Assembly: GCF_006385575.1 (NCBI RefSeq)
Contig: NZ_CP041040.1
Location: 1-64,000 of the forward strand
Direction of reading: 5' to 3'
DNA length: 64,000 bases
Origin: Microbacterium foliorum
Lineage (GTDB): Bacteria; Actinomycetota; Actinomycetes; Actinomycetales; Microbacteriaceae
A program made the translations under genes and the position numbers. Of the stretch, positions 26,760 to 35,332 are shown piece by piece. Each line of letters opens with the position of its first letter. The stretch's first letter is position 1. The notes under the pieces were generated by a model. It had not been told where the DNA came from, made no database searches, and worked only from the letters and a program-made list of their open reading frames with translations.

Positions 26760-28145
26760 TCAGCCGATCACCGCCCTGGGTTGGCTGCGGACGCCGTCGG
26801 AGATGCGCAGCAGGATCGCGACGATGAGCCAGTTGGCCACGAGCGATGAGCCACCGGCGGCGAGGAACGGGGTGGTCAGACCGGTGAGCGGGATCAGCCG
26901 GGTCACACCGCCGACCATGATGAACACCTGCAGTGCGATGGTGAACGAGAGGCCGATCGCGAGCAGCTTGCCGAAATCGTCCTGACCGGCGAGCCCGATG
27001 CGCACGCCGCGGCTGACGAACACCATGTAGAGGCAGAGGATGGCGAACAGCCCGATCAGGCCGATCTCCTCGCCGAGGCTGGTGATGATGTAGTCGCTGT
27101 GCGCGAGCGGGGTGACCTCGGGGCGACCCTGACCCCACCCGGTGCCGAGCAGACCGCCGTGCGCGAGGCCGAACAGGCCCTGCATGGGCTGGAATCCCGC
27201 GACGTCCGGGTCGACCTTCTCGGAGTCGAAGAGGAACAGCCAGTTCGTGAAGCGGCCCTGCACGTAGCTGAGGATCTGCGTGGCGACCGCGACTCCCGCG
27301 GCGACCAGGCCGAGGCCGATCAGCACCCAGCTGGTCTTTCCGGTGGCGACGTAGAGCATCGCGACGAACATGCCGAAGATGAGGGTTCCGGTGCCGAGGT
27401 CGCGCTGGATCACGATGATTCCGAGCGAGATAGCCCACACGACGAGCACGGGGCCGAGCTCGCGCATGCGAGGCCAGGTGATGCCGAGGAACTTCGTGCC
27501 CACCGACGTGAGGCTCTCGCGGGTGCGCACCAGGTAGCCGGCGAAGAAGATGGCGAGGCAGATCTTGGCCAGCTCGCCGGGCTGGAAGGCGAACATGCCA
27601 CCGAGTGACACCCACACCTGGGCGTTCGCGTCGGGGATGCGCAGGCCGGGCACGAACGGCAGCAGCAGCAGCAGGATGCCGGAGAGGCCGAAGATGTAGG
27701 TGTAGCGGAACAACACCCGGTAGTTGCGCAGCAGGATGATGGTGGCGATCGCGCCGGCGAGCGAAATCGCGGTCCACGCGAGCTGCTTGGTCGAGTATGC
27801 GTTCCACCCGGTCAGCGACTCGGCGATGTCGATGCGGTAGATCATCGCGATGCCGAGGCCCGTGAGCAGGGTGGCGATCGGCAGGATGAAGGGATCGGCA
27901 GCGGAGGCCACGGCGCGCAGCACGAAGTGCACCGCGAACGCCAGGACGGCGAGTCCACCGCCGATCGCGAGGATCATCGGGTCGATGATGCCGAGGGCGC
28001 CGAGCTGCACGAGGGTGAGGGAGGCGCCGCTGATCGCGACGGCGAACAGAAGCAGCCAGAACTCGCGGTTGCGCTGCGTCTGCGGCATCCGCATCTTCTT
28101 GAGGGCCTTGATGACGCTCGTGTCGGCCGTGACGTCGGCGCTCAT
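26760..28145 (-). CDS. rodA: FtsW/RodA/SpoVE family peptidoglycan polymerase
   Basis: SEDS-family glycosyltransferase of 461 residues with about ten membrane segments that polymerises lipid II. Conserved stretches include FQPGELAKICLAIFFAGYLV, IQRDLGTGTLIFGMF and NYAQGQ-like GTGWGQGRPEVTPLAHSDYIITSLGEEIGLIG. Location beside pbpA, pstP and the kinases favours the RodA-type elongation member; FtsW is the alternative name. The start ATG overlaps the pstP stop. Confidence 0.92.
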   Translation of the reverse strand: MSADVTADTSVIKALKKMRMPQTQRNREFWLLLFAVAISGASLTLVQLGALGIIDPMILAIGGGLAVLAFAVHFVLRAVASAADPFILPIATLLTGLGIAMIYRIDIAESLTGWNAYSTKQLAWTAISLAGAIATIILLRNYRVLFRYTYIFGLSGILLLLLPFVPGLRIPDANAQVWVSLGGMFAFQPGELAKICLAIFFAGYLVRTRESLTSVGTKFLGITWPRMRELGPVLVVWAISLGIIVIQRDLGTGTLIFGMFVAMLYVATGKTSWVLIGLGLVAAGVAVATQILSYVQGRFTNWLFLFDSEKVDPDVAGFQPMQGLFGLAHGGLLGTGWGQGRPEVTPLAHSDYIITSLGEEIGLIGLFAILCLYMVFVSRGVRIGLAGQDDFGKLLAIGLSFTIALQVFIMVGGVTRLIPLTGLTTPFLAAGGSSLVANWLIVAILLRISDGVRSQPRAVIG

Positions 28146-29437
28146 CCGGGATCCTCCGTAGGCGTCGCGGTGGGCGCGGGAGTGGGCAGGGGAGTCTCGC
28201 CGGTCACACGGTCTGCTCCGGCCTGCAGACGCGTGACGATCGCCTCGGCGTCGGAGAAGGAACGGGCGGTGATCGTGCGCTCGACGGAATCGCGCTGGTA
28301 CGGCGGCAGGTTCGCGAGCAGGATGTCGGTGTCGCGCAGCGGCGTCGACAGAGTGATCGGGCCGATGTTCTGCTGCACGCCCTGGTAGATCACGACACTG
28401 TCTTCGTCGGCGCCGACGAAGTAGCGGGTCTGGGTCCAGCTGTAGGCCGCGAAGGCGGCGAACGCGAGCATCGCGACGACCACCAGCATCCCGGCGATCC
28501 AGCCGAGCCGGCGGCGCTTCGCACGCCGGCGGTCTTCTTCGATGAGCTCTTCGAGATACTCGGGGGCCGGCTCGAAGTGGCTGGGCTCGTTCGCCGCCTG
28601 CCGAACAGGGTGCAGCCAGTTGCCGCGCGGTGCGCGCACGGGCGGCACGGTGATGTTGGCGGGGTTCGACGCCGATCCGACGATCGTGGCGGTGCCGGAG
28701 TGCATGGCGTGCTGTCCGCCGACCTCGACGAGGACGATCGTCACGTTGTCGGGAGCACCGCCGTCGAGCGCCTGCTTCAGCAGGTTGTCTGCCGTGCGCC
28801 CCGGTGCCATGCCCATGCGCATCGCCTTGAGGATGTGCGCCTCATCGACGACACCCGAGAGTCCGTCGGAGCACAGCAGCCAGCGGTCGCCCGGCTGGGT
28901 GTGCATGACGAACATGTCGAGCTCGGGGTCGGCGTCCATGTCGCTGAGCACGCGCATGAGCACCGAACGACGCGGGTGGTACCGCGCCTCTTCGGGGGTG
29001 ATGCGGCCCGAGTCGACGAGCCGCTGCACGAAGGTGTGGTCGGCCGTGATCTGTGTGACCGCATCGTCGCGGTAGAGGTAGATGCGCGAGTCGCCGATGT
29101 GGCCGATGACCGCGTAGTCGTCGACCATGATGATCGCGCTGAGCGTGGTGCCGAGGCCGGCGAGCTCGGGGCGGTCCTTGGCGGCGCGGATCAGATCGCC
29201 GGCTGCCGTCGTCGCGGCGGCCTGAAGGGAGGCCTGCGCGTCTTCGACCGAGGTGTAGGGCTGGTCGAGCGGCTCGAGCCGGTGGATCGCGATGCTCGAG
29301 GCGACGTCGCCGCCCGCGTGGCCGCCCATGCCGTCGGCGACGACGAACAGGTTCGCCCCGGAGTATCCGGAGTCCTGGTTGTTGGAGCGGACCTTCCCGG
29401 TGTGGGAGATCGCGGCGCTCGAGCCTTCGAAGACCAT
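28142..29437 (-). CDS. pstP: PP2C-type Ser/Thr phosphatase PstP
   Basis: A 431-residue phosphatase that opposes PknA and PknB. The catalytic PP2C domain (about 5-235) shows SNNQDSGYSG, VVADGMGGHAGGDVAS, GHIGDSRIYLYRDD and LLCSDGLSGVV, with the metal-binding Asp residues. A membrane segment at about 310-332 separates it from a C-terminal extracytoplasmic region that ends in a Pro/Thr-rich tail. Start and stop positions overlap or abut its neighbours in the operon. Confidence 0.94.
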   Translation of the reverse strand: MVFEGSSAAISHTGKVRSNNQDSGYSGANLFVVADGMGGHAGGDVASSIAIHRLEPLDQPYTSVEDAQASLQAAATTAAGDLIRAAKDRPELAGLGTTLSAIIMVDDYAVIGHIGDSRIYLYRDDAVTQITADHTFVQRLVDSGRITPEEARYHPRRSVLMRVLSDMDADPELDMFVMHTQPGDRWLLCSDGLSGVVDEAHILKAMRMGMAPGRTADNLLKQALDGGAPDNVTIVLVEVGGQHAMHSGTATIVGSASNPANITVPPVRAPRGNWLHPVRQAANEPSHFEPAPEYLEELIEEDRRRAKRRRLGWIAGMLVVVAMLAFAAFAAYSWTQTRYFVGADEDSVVIYQGVQQNIGPITLSTPLRDTDILLANLPPYQRDSVERTITARSFSDAEAIVTRLQAGADRVTGETPLPTPAPTATPTEDPG

Positions 29438-29444
29438 GCCGGGG

Positions 29445-29975
29445 TCAGGCTCGCAGCTCGAAGGTCGTGGCGCCCACCTTGATCGGGGTGCCGAGGGAGA
29501 GGCCGACCGGACCGCCGGTCACCCGCTGGCCGGCGACGTACGTGCCGTTGGTGGAGTCGAGGTCCTGGATGGCCCAGCTGTCGCCTCGGAGCAGCAGACG
29601 TGCGTGATGGCTGGAGGTGTAGTCGTCGCGGATCACGAGAGCAGACTCGCTCGAGCGGCCGATCGTCAGCGTCTCGGTGCCGAGGGGGAGTTCGAGTCCT
29701 GCCTTCGGTCCGGAGGTGATCACGAGACGCTTGGCCGTCGCGACTGTCGCGGGGCCGGTGCTGGGCTTCGAAGAGGCGGGGCGAGATGCCGGCGCCGAGG
29801 CGGGTGCCTGTGTCGGGGCGGGCATCGCCGCAGCGGCCTCGGCCGGGAGCTTGCGCACCTTCATGCCGAACAGGTCGGCGCGCAGCGAGTAGACGACCCC
29901 GAACACGAAGAACCACAGGATCAGCAGGAAGCCGATGCGCAGCAGGAGCAGGACGAGCTCGCTGGGAGTGCTCAC
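29445..29975 (-). CDS. fhaB: FHA-domain protein FhaB (FipA-like)
   Basis: A 176-residue protein with an N-terminal membrane segment (LVLLLLRIGFLLILWFFVFGVVYSL), an Ala/Pro-rich linker and a C-terminal FHA phosphothreonine-binding domain (LTIGRSSESALVIRDDYTSSHHARLLL...LDSTNGTYV). It is a typical PknA/PknB-controlled adaptor of division. The GTG start overlaps the fhaA stop as GTGA. Confidence 0.92.
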   Translation of the reverse strand: MSTPSELVLLLLRIGFLLILWFFVFGVVYSLRADLFGMKVRKLPAEAAAAMPAPTQAPASAPASRPASSKPSTGPATVATAKRLVITSGPKAGLELPLGTETLTIGRSSESALVIRDDYTSSHHARLLLRGDSWAIQDLDSTNGTYVAGQRVTGGPVGLSLGTPIKVGATTFELRA

Positions 29976-30700
29976 GAGATGGCTCCGAACGCGCGGGTCG
30001 CGTCGTCGTCGCGCGGACGCGGCGGGCGTGACGGAGTGGCGACGGGAACGATGCGGAACACCAGATCGGTGCGTCCGATGGTGATGGTGGTCTCGGAGGG
30101 CAGCGCCGCTTCGCGCACCTTCTGGCCGTCGACCTTGGTGCCGTTGGTCGAGCCGAGGTCACGCATCATGGCGCGCTCGCCGTCCCAGAGGACCTCGACG
30201 TGCTTGCGGCTGGATCCGGCGTCGGAGATCGTGATGTCGGCATCCGTTCCGCGGCCGATCACGGTGCGCGCGCGGGTGAGCGAATGGCGACGCCCGTCGA
30301 CGTCGATCACGGCCTGCCAGTTGACGCGGCCTTCGACCGTGCCCGAGCTGACGTTGATCGTGCCGGTGGCGATCTTGTCGTCGCCCTCGAGCGAGATCGA
30401 GAGCGGGCCCGAGAAGCTGTAGCCCTGGGCCTTCGCGTGCTTCGTGAGAAGTGCATGCAGCTCATCGGTGAGCGCTCCGCCGAGCCCCTGCATCCGCTCG
30501 GCGTCGTCTGTGCTGAGGCGCACCACGAAGTTGTTGGGCGCGATGATGCGGTCCCTGCTCACCACAGCCGCTTTGGTGTCCGCTTCGCGCCGAAGGGCCG
30601 AAGCGATCTCCACGGGCTGGATGCCGCTGCGGAAGGTCTTCGCGAAGGCGCTGTTCACAGCGCGCTCGAGACCCTTCTCAAAGCTGTCAAGTAGTCCCAC
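29972..30700 (-). CDS. fhaA: FHA-domain protein FhaA with DUF3662 domain
   Basis: A 242-residue cytoplasmic adaptor. The N-terminal DUF3662 domain (MGLLDSFEKGLERAVNSAFAKTFRSGIQPVEIASALRREAD, described here in two parts of one helix-rich unit) precedes a C-terminal FHA domain with VIGRGTDADITISD, SSRKHVEVL and LGSTNGTKV. FhaA binds phosphorylated MviN in mycobacteria. GTG at 30700 is preceded by AGAGGAG, so longer frames upstream are rejected. A TACGAT hexamer at 30733-30738 may be the -10 of the whole operon. Confidence 0.92.
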   Translation of the reverse strand: MGLLDSFEKGLERAVNSAFAKTFRSGIQPVEIASALRREADTKAAVVSRDRIIAPNNFVVRLSTDDAERMQGLGGALTDELHALLTKHAKAQGYSFSGPLSISLEGDDKIATGTINVSSGTVEGRVNWQAVIDVDGRRHSLTRARTVIGRGTDADITISDAGSSRKHVEVLWDGERAMMRDLGSTNGTKVDGQKVREAALPSETTITIGRTDLVFRIVPVATPSRPPRPRDDDATRAFGAIS

Positions 30701-30850
30701 TGGGCTCCTCTGGCATACCGACCGGTACGGACATCGTAGCCAGGTGTGCTGGGTGAACGCCGTCGCGAGGAGGGAAAGCGCCGAGAATCCGGGGGAGTGG
30801 GGGAGGGTGCGCGGTCTTGAGAGGGTGTCTCGCGGCGGTCGTGGGTGCGC

Positions 30851-30931
30851 CGTCGGGAGGAAAACTGCGCTTGGGGAGGAGGAATGCGAGGAGATCCTCC
30901 TCCCCAAGGGCAGAAGTCCTCCCGAGTGCGC
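30851..30931. repeat. Palindromic dispersed repeat, copy A
   Basis: The 316-base gap between fhaA and tRNA-Leu holds no gene. It carries an 81-base element related to 41469-41550. The outer arms TCGGGAGGA/TCCTCCCGA flank an imperfect middle stem, and the inner arms TTGGGGAGGAGGA (30871-30883) and TCCTCCTCCCCAA (30895-30907) pair perfectly. It lacks a T-run and is far from a coding end, so a simple terminator is unlikely. The rest of the gap holds promoter elements for fhaA (left) and tRNA-Leu (right). Confidence 0.7.
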
Positions 30932-30952
30932 TGAGCCCGACGCGGCCTCGGT

Positions 30953-30982
30953 TTCTTGGACAGGCGAAACGCGTGATATCTT
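30953..30982 (+). promoter_or_regulatory. Possible tRNA-Leu promoter
   Basis: TTCTTG at 30953-30958 and TATCTT at 30977-30982 are 18 bases apart and end 34 bases before the tRNA. The hexamers are only moderate matches. Confidence 0.4.
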
Positions 30983-31016
30983 TGGGAAGTTGAGTTCTTC
31001 GGAGCCCGACATACTC

Positions 31017-31099
31017 GCGCGAGTGGCGGAATGGTAGACGCGCTGGCTTCAGGTGCCAGTGTCCTTATGGACGTGGGGGTTCAAGTCCCCCCTCGCGCA
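31017..31099 (+). tRNA. tRNA-Leu (CAG)
   Basis: An 83-base class II tRNA: acceptor GCGCGAG with CTCGCGC, anticodon stem CTGGC/GCCAG around loop TTCAGGT (anticodon CAG), a long variable arm (TGTCCTTATGGACGT) and T-arm GGGGGTTCAAGTCCCCC. CCA is not encoded. Confidence 0.97.
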
Positions 31100-31110
31100 C
31101 AGCGAGAAGT

Positions 31111-31138
31111 AGGGCCCGGTCCGGTTGGATCGGGCCCT
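31111..31138 (+). terminator. Terminator after tRNA-Leu
   Basis: AGGGCCCGGTCC at 31111-31122 pairs with GGATCGGGCCCT at 31127-31138 (one G-T wobble, GGTT loop), followed by TCTCCGTTTCTT. It starts 12 bases after the tRNA. Confidence 0.85.
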
Positions 31139-31219
31139 TCTCCGTTTCTTGAAGCGTCTATCGCCCGTCTGCTCACGAGCGGAGATCAGGAGCGTCGATT
31201 TCACTGTTGCTGGAGCAGG

Positions 31220-31867
31220 TCACAGCTCCACGAGGCCGGCCTTGACGGCGATGATGAGCACCTGCACTCGATCGCGAGCATTCCACTTCTTCATGACAGC
31301 GCCCAGATGCGTCTTGACTGTGCTCTCGGCCTGGTGGAGAGTCTCGGCGATCTCCTGGTTCGACTTCCCGCGGGCCAATTCGCGCAGAATCGCCGATTCG
31401 CGTTCGTTCAGTTCTCTCACCGAGACCGCCGGTGTGGCCGCATCCGACTTGACGTCGAGGATCAGCCTCCTGGTCACCTCGGGAGACAGCGCGTCCGACC
31501 CGGAGTGAACCGCCGCGACGGCCGCGACCACCGCTTCGGGGGGTGAATCCTTGAGCAGATAGCCGGCGAATCCGCCTCTGAGCGCGTGGACTATCGCATC
31601 CGTCGTCCCCAGCGTCGTAATGGCGAGGATGCGCGCGCCGTTGCCCGCGTCCTGCAGACGCTGCGCTGCCTCGAAGCCATCGACTCCGGGCATGTTCAGA
31701 TCCATCAGCACGACATCGGGACGCAGCCTCTCGGCCAGCTCCACCGCCGTGGCACCATCCTCGGCCGTCCCCACCACCTGCATGGCTGATGAGCGCTCGA
31801 CGAAGATCGCGAGAGCGCTGCGCATCAGCTGCTCGTCGTCGGCGATCAACACCCGGATCTCACTCAC
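31220..31867 (-). CDS. LuxR/NarL-family response regulator (peptide locus)
   Basis: A 215-residue regulator: receiver domain with D10/D11 and phosphoacceptor D56 (VVLMDLNMPG), and a C-terminal LuxR helix-turn-helix (LNERESAILRELARGKSNQEIAETLHQAESTVKTHL). GTG at 31867 is preceded by TACTGT at seven bases, the leaderless arrangement. It is divergent from the histidine kinase at 32107, and a GGTACGAAAGTTCG element lies just upstream. It probably controls the adjacent ABC exporter and precursor peptide. Confidence 0.9.
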   Translation of the reverse strand: MSEIRVLIADDEQLMRSALAIFVERSSAMQVVGTAEDGATAVELAERLRPDVVLMDLNMPGVDGFEAAQRLQDAGNGARILAITTLGTTDAIVHALRGGFAGYLLKDSPPEAVVAAVAAVHSGSDALSPEVTRRLILDVKSDAATPAVSVRELNERESAILRELARGKSNQEIAETLHQAESTVKTHLGAVMKKWNARDRVQVLIIAVKAGLVEL

Positions 31868-31894
31868 GCGATCGACAGTATCCGAGGGGCGCGC

Positions 31895-31908
31895 GGTACG
31901 AAAGTTCG
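31895..31908. promoter_or_regulatory. Operator-like imperfect palindrome upstream of regulator gene
   Basis: GGTACGAAAGTTCG matches 12 of 14 bases of the perfect palindrome GGTACGAAAGTACC found (in the other orientation) at 33297-33310 before the ABC transporter genes. It lies 28 bases upstream of the regulator start. Autoregulation is an inference. Confidence 0.4.
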
Positions 31909-32106
31909 GCAGATCGGCACATTTGGAGGGCGTCTCCTGGGCGATGCCGATGCCGGTGCCGGTGAGGAGGAGGTGATGGGAATGATCCTCGAAATGCTCG
32001 CTGGCGGATTCTGGACGGAACTCTGCAAAGTGCTCGGACTCGGCCACTGACCACAGGTTCCGACCACGGTTGACTCGAAGGGTTCCCTGCGGCGCACAAT
32101 GGACCT

Positions 32107-33267
32107 GTGGACGGGGACGCGGTAGAGGACGAACGTGCTCTCCGACGCGGGTTCAGCGATGTCTCGCCCCTGAGCAGAGTCGAGCGGATCACGCTTCTGG
32201 CTCTGACCGCCGGACTGCTCATCGCGGGAATCGTGATGCACGTGGTCGCCGGCGATCCACTGCTGGTGGTCCTGTTCGAGTCGTCCTTCACTGTTGCGCT
32301 GGCGGGGTTCGCGTTCGCGCCTCGGCTGTCGGCGCTCGTGTACCTCGTCCTCCTCTTCGGCGCGTTCTTCAGTGACGCCCAGGCGCTCGCTCTGGTGGTC
32401 GCCGCCGTCGCGTTCGCCCTCGTCGTCAGGACCTGCGGTCTCGGCATCGTGCTGCTCGTCGCCGTGCTCTGGTCGAGCGGACTGGTATGGAGTGCGATCG
32501 AGAACGGCACCCCTATCGGCGAGACGGTCGTGCTCATCGTTGTCGGCGTGGTGTCTGCATCGAGCGGTCTCATCCTGCGCAGGATCGAAGCGGGGTCGCG
32601 TCGGCTGAAGGAGCAACTGGAGGCCCGCGCCCGCGCGGAGTACGAGTCCATCGTGTCGGAGCGCCTTCGGATCGCCGATGAGCTGCACGACGTCGTCGCC
32701 CACGACCTGACGATCATTGCGATGCACGTGAACCTGCTCGGCGAGTGCGAAGCGCACGACGCTTCGCTCGAGGCGATCCGGTCTTCCTCCACGAGGGCCC
32801 TCGACGACCTTCGACGGGTGGTCGGCGAGTCTCACCTCCGCGCTGCGGACGGGCCGGCGGCATGCAGGAGGGAGTTCCAGGAGGCCATCGCGGACGGATG
32901 CCGGACCGTCGAGCGCGCCGGGATGACGGTGCGCACCGAACTCGACGAGATCGACGATCTCCCGCTGCCCAGAATCGTCGATCTCACCCTCTCCCGTCTG
33001 GTGCGCGAGGCGACGACGAACGTGCTCAAGCACTCGTCGGGGACGGACATCGTCGTGGGACTGCGCACGACTCCGGGCTTGATCGAGTTCGAGATCAGCA
33101 ACCCGGTCGACACGGTTCGCCGTACCCCCCGCGTGCCCTCCGGCGGGTTCGGCCTGGTGCGGATGCGCGAGCGGGTCTCGAGGATCGGCGGCACCTTCGC
33201 ATCCGGTGCCGCGTCCGGCATCTGGACGCTGGCCGTCAGCGTGCCCGTCGACCGTCGCGGGGAGTGA
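32107..33267 (+). CDS. Sensor histidine kinase (HisKA_3) of the peptide locus
   Basis: A 386-residue membrane kinase. Five or six hydrophobic segments fill residues 28-157 with very short loops, the form of kinases that sense in or at the membrane. The phosphorylation box is ADELHDVVAHDLTIIAMH with His194; the ATPase region has REATTNVLKHSSG and a G-rich GFGLVRMRERV box. CACAAT six bases before the GTG start fits a leaderless mRNA. It faces away from its regulator gene and lies upstream of the ABC exporter operon. Confidence 0.9.
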   Translation: MDGDAVEDERALRRGFSDVSPLSRVERITLLALTAGLLIAGIVMHVVAGDPLLVVLFESSFTVALAGFAFAPRLSALVYLVLLFGAFFSDAQALALVVAAVAFALVVRTCGLGIVLLVAVLWSSGLVWSAIENGTPIGETVVLIVVGVVSASSGLILRRIEAGSRRLKEQLEARARAEYESIVSERLRIADELHDVVAHDLTIIAMHVNLLGECEAHDASLEAIRSSSTRALDDLRRVVGESHLRAADGPAACRREFQEAIADGCRTVERAGMTVRTELDEIDDLPLPRIVDLTLSRLVREATTNVLKHSSGTDIVVGLRTTPGLIEFEISNPVDTVRRTPRVPSGGFGLVRMRERVSRIGGTFASGAASGIWTLAVSVPVDRRGE

Positions 33268-33296
33268 CCCCGCACAAGTCGCGTGGGTCCGTCGAA

Positions 33297-33310
33297 GGTA
33301 CTTTCGTACC
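33297..33310. promoter_or_regulatory. Operator-like perfect palindrome GGTACTTTCGTACC
   Basis: Five-base arms GGTAC/GTACC around TTTC lie 30 bases after the kinase stop and upstream of the small membrane ORF and ABC genes. A near copy is at 31895-31908, and the core ACTTTCGT recurs at the YcaO operon (54133-54146). The response regulator is the obvious candidate binder. Confidence 0.45.
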
Positions 33311-33394
33311 GCGTATTCGGCACCTCTGGGGCATCTGGTTTCGCGCAAGATGATCGTGTGATCGATCGGGACTTCTGTCCACGCCCTGCAGTAC

Positions 33395-33571
33395 ATGTTC
33401 GGGGATGAGGGTTCGCGGAGGTTCGTCCTGCACGATTCACGCCCCGGCTGGTACTTCTCCGTACTCGTGACCTTTGTCTTCGGCATCCTGTTGACACGGC
33501 GCACGAGGGCGAAACGGGACGCACAGGCGGGAACCCGGATACCGATTTCGACGAAATGGGGTCAGACATGA
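33395..33571 (+). CDS. Putative small membrane protein
   Basis: A 58-residue frame starting MFGDEGSRRFVLHDSRPGW, with one membrane segment (YFSVLVTFVFGILLT) and a basic cytoplasmic tail ending STKWGQT. Its TGA overlaps the ATG of the ABC ATPase gene (ATGA), the arrangement of a coupled operon. There is no clear ribosome binding site and an in-frame stop lies shortly upstream, so it may be a remnant instead. No family is recognised. Confidence 0.45.
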   Translation: MFGDEGSRRFVLHDSRPGWYFSVLVTFVFGILLTRRTRAKRDAQAGTRIPISTKWGQT

Positions 33572-34500
33572 TGATCACGGACACGGGTCATGCGATCCGG
33601 GCGACGGCGTTGACGAAGCGCTTCCCCCGCGGAACCGCAGTGGACGAGGTGAGTCTCGAAGTCAACCGGGGTGAGGTCTATGGCTTCGTCGGCCTCAACG
33701 GGGCGGGTAAGACCACCTTCATGCGGATGCTCGTGGGACTCGCGCGACCGACCAGCGGCTCGTTCTCGGTGCTGGGTAGCTCGACGCTGAGCAACGAGAT
33801 CCTTCGGCGGGTGGGGACGATGATCGAAGGCCCCACCTTCTACCCAGGGATGACGGGGCGCCAGAACCTCGTACTCGTCGCCAAGTATGCGGGTCTTCGC
33901 CGGGAGAGCGTCGAAGTGGCGCTGGAGACCGTTGAGCTGCTCGATCGGGCCGACGACGTCTTCCGTACCTACTCGCTAGGGATGAAGCAGCGTCTCGGTC
34001 TTGCCGCGGCGCTGCTTGGGGAACCCGAACTCCTGATCCTGGACGAGCCGACCAACGGACTCGACCCTGCCGGCATCTCGGCGATGCGCGATCTGATTCG
34101 GACCCAGGCACGACAGGGGCGATCCGTGCTGTTGTCCAGCCACCTGCTGTCGGAGATCGCTCAGGTCTGCGATCGGGTCGCAGTGCTGCATCGGGGGCGG
34201 ATCATCGCCACCGGCACCCCCGCCGAGATCGAAACCGCGCACGGCGGTGCACCGAGGATCACCATCACGACAGTGGATGTCGCGGCGGCACTCGAGGTGC
34301 TGCGCAACCACGCGCACGTCGACGGAGTCAGGGCGACGGACGAGGGCGTCGAGGTGATCTCGGCGCAGGACATCACCTCGTCCCTCACCGTCGCCCTCGT
34401 GTCTGCGGGAGTGGAGGTCACCGGGATCCGGCGTGATCAACGCTCGCTGGAGGAGGTCTTCCTGGAGATGACTGCAGCCGACGAACGGAGCGCCTCATGA
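33568..34500 (+). CDS. ABC transporter ATP-binding protein, BcrA/antibiotic-resistance type
   Basis: A 310-residue ATPase of an ABC-2 exporter. Walker A is GLNGAGKTT, the signature is YSLGMKQRLGLAAALLGEP, Walker B is LLILDEPTNGLDPAG and the switch His lies in SSHLL. The C-terminal 80 residues form the extension usual for BcrA/CcmA-like ATPases. ATG at 33568 is favoured by overlap with the preceding small frame; ATG at 33556 would add four residues. Its gene stands directly before the permease (ATGA overlap) and near a bacteriocin-like precursor, suggesting immunity or export. Confidence 0.9.
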   Translation: MMITDTGHAIRATALTKRFPRGTAVDEVSLEVNRGEVYGFVGLNGAGKTTFMRMLVGLARPTSGSFSVLGSSTLSNEILRRVGTMIEGPTFYPGMTGRQNLVLVAKYAGLRRESVEVALETVELLDRADDVFRTYSLGMKQRLGLAAALLGEPELLILDEPTNGLDPAGISAMRDLIRTQARQGRSVLLSSHLLSEIAQVCDRVAVLHRGRIIATGTPAEIETAHGGAPRITITTVDVAAALEVLRNHAHVDGVRATDEGVEVISAQDITSSLTVALVSAGVEVTGIRRDQRSLEEVFLEMTAADERSAS

Positions 34501-35315
34501 TGTCGACGGTGAACGCCGAGCTTTACGGAATGCGGCACAGGAGGGCGTTCACCGTCCTGCCCATCGTCTGGCTGCTCCAGATCGTGCTGTTCGCGTACGT
34601 CGCGAACTTCATCGTGGCGATGACTGTCGAAGATCTCTCTGGGCTACAGCGAGAGGCGATGCTGGCGAGCCTGACCACTGAGTCGGCATCGGCCGCTGTC
34701 CTCGGTTCGCTGCCGATGTACGGAGCGCCCGTGCTGATCATCCTCGGCGCGCTGATGGCCGCGGGAGACGAACGGTCTGGAATCCTCCGCCTCACCGTCA
34801 GCCGCGTACCCGAGCGAGGGACGGTGCTCACCGGCAAGATCACCGCATTGCTGCTGCTGGTCTCGGTCGTCATCGTGCTGTCGGTGGTGACGGCAGCTGT
34901 CTGTGCGATCGTGATCTCGCTCATCGAGGGAACGCCGATGCGGTGGGATCTCTCGGCGATCGTGACCGAGACCGCGGCATCCTGGCTCATCGCGTCGGCG
35001 TGGGCGATGATGGGCTTCATGCTGGGCATCGTGACCCGCTCGCTCGCGGCGAGCATCGCGATCGGGGTGTTGTGGGCGTTGGTCGTGGAGCAGATGGTGC
35101 ACGGCCTCGCGGCGGTGGCCACGGCTCTCGCGCCAGTGCGGGTGGGCCTGATCAGCGGCGCGTCCGCCGTGCTCGCCGACGCGGCGGGTATCGCCTCCAT
35201 GCCGGGCGGCGTGCCCGATGCCCCAGTGAGTGCTGCGATCGTCGTGCTCGTGGCGTGGACTGTCGTGAGTGGAGCTGTGGCCACAGTGGTGTTCCGAGCG
35301 CGGGACATCCGATGA
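34497..35315 (+). CDS. ABC-2 type permease
   Basis: A 272-residue membrane protein with six hydrophobic segments (for example IVWLLQIVLFAYVANFIVAM, ITALLLLVSVVIVLSVVTAAVCAIVIS, and a last segment AAIVVLVAWTVVSGAVATVVF). It is the permease of the preceding ATPase, coupled through ATGA. The pair looks like a BcrAB or lantibiotic-immunity exporter. Confidence 0.88.
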   Translation: MMSTVNAELYGMRHRRAFTVLPIVWLLQIVLFAYVANFIVAMTVEDLSGLQREAMLASLTTESASAAVLGSLPMYGAPVLIILGALMAAGDERSGILRLTVSRVPERGTVLTGKITALLLLVSVVIVLSVVTAAVCAIVISLIEGTPMRWDLSAIVTETAASWLIASAWAMMGFMLGIVTRSLAASIAIGVLWALVVEQMVHGLAAVATALAPVRVGLISGASAVLADAAGIASMPGGVPDAPVSAAIVVLVAWTVVSGAVATVVFRARDIR

Positions 35316-35332
35316 GGAAGGGAAGGATCATC

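Noticed and set aside
30701..31012. N-terminal extension of FhaA by 104 codons
   Set aside because: It runs through the palindromic repeat and promoter area; GTG at 30700 has a good ribosome site and matches the family start.
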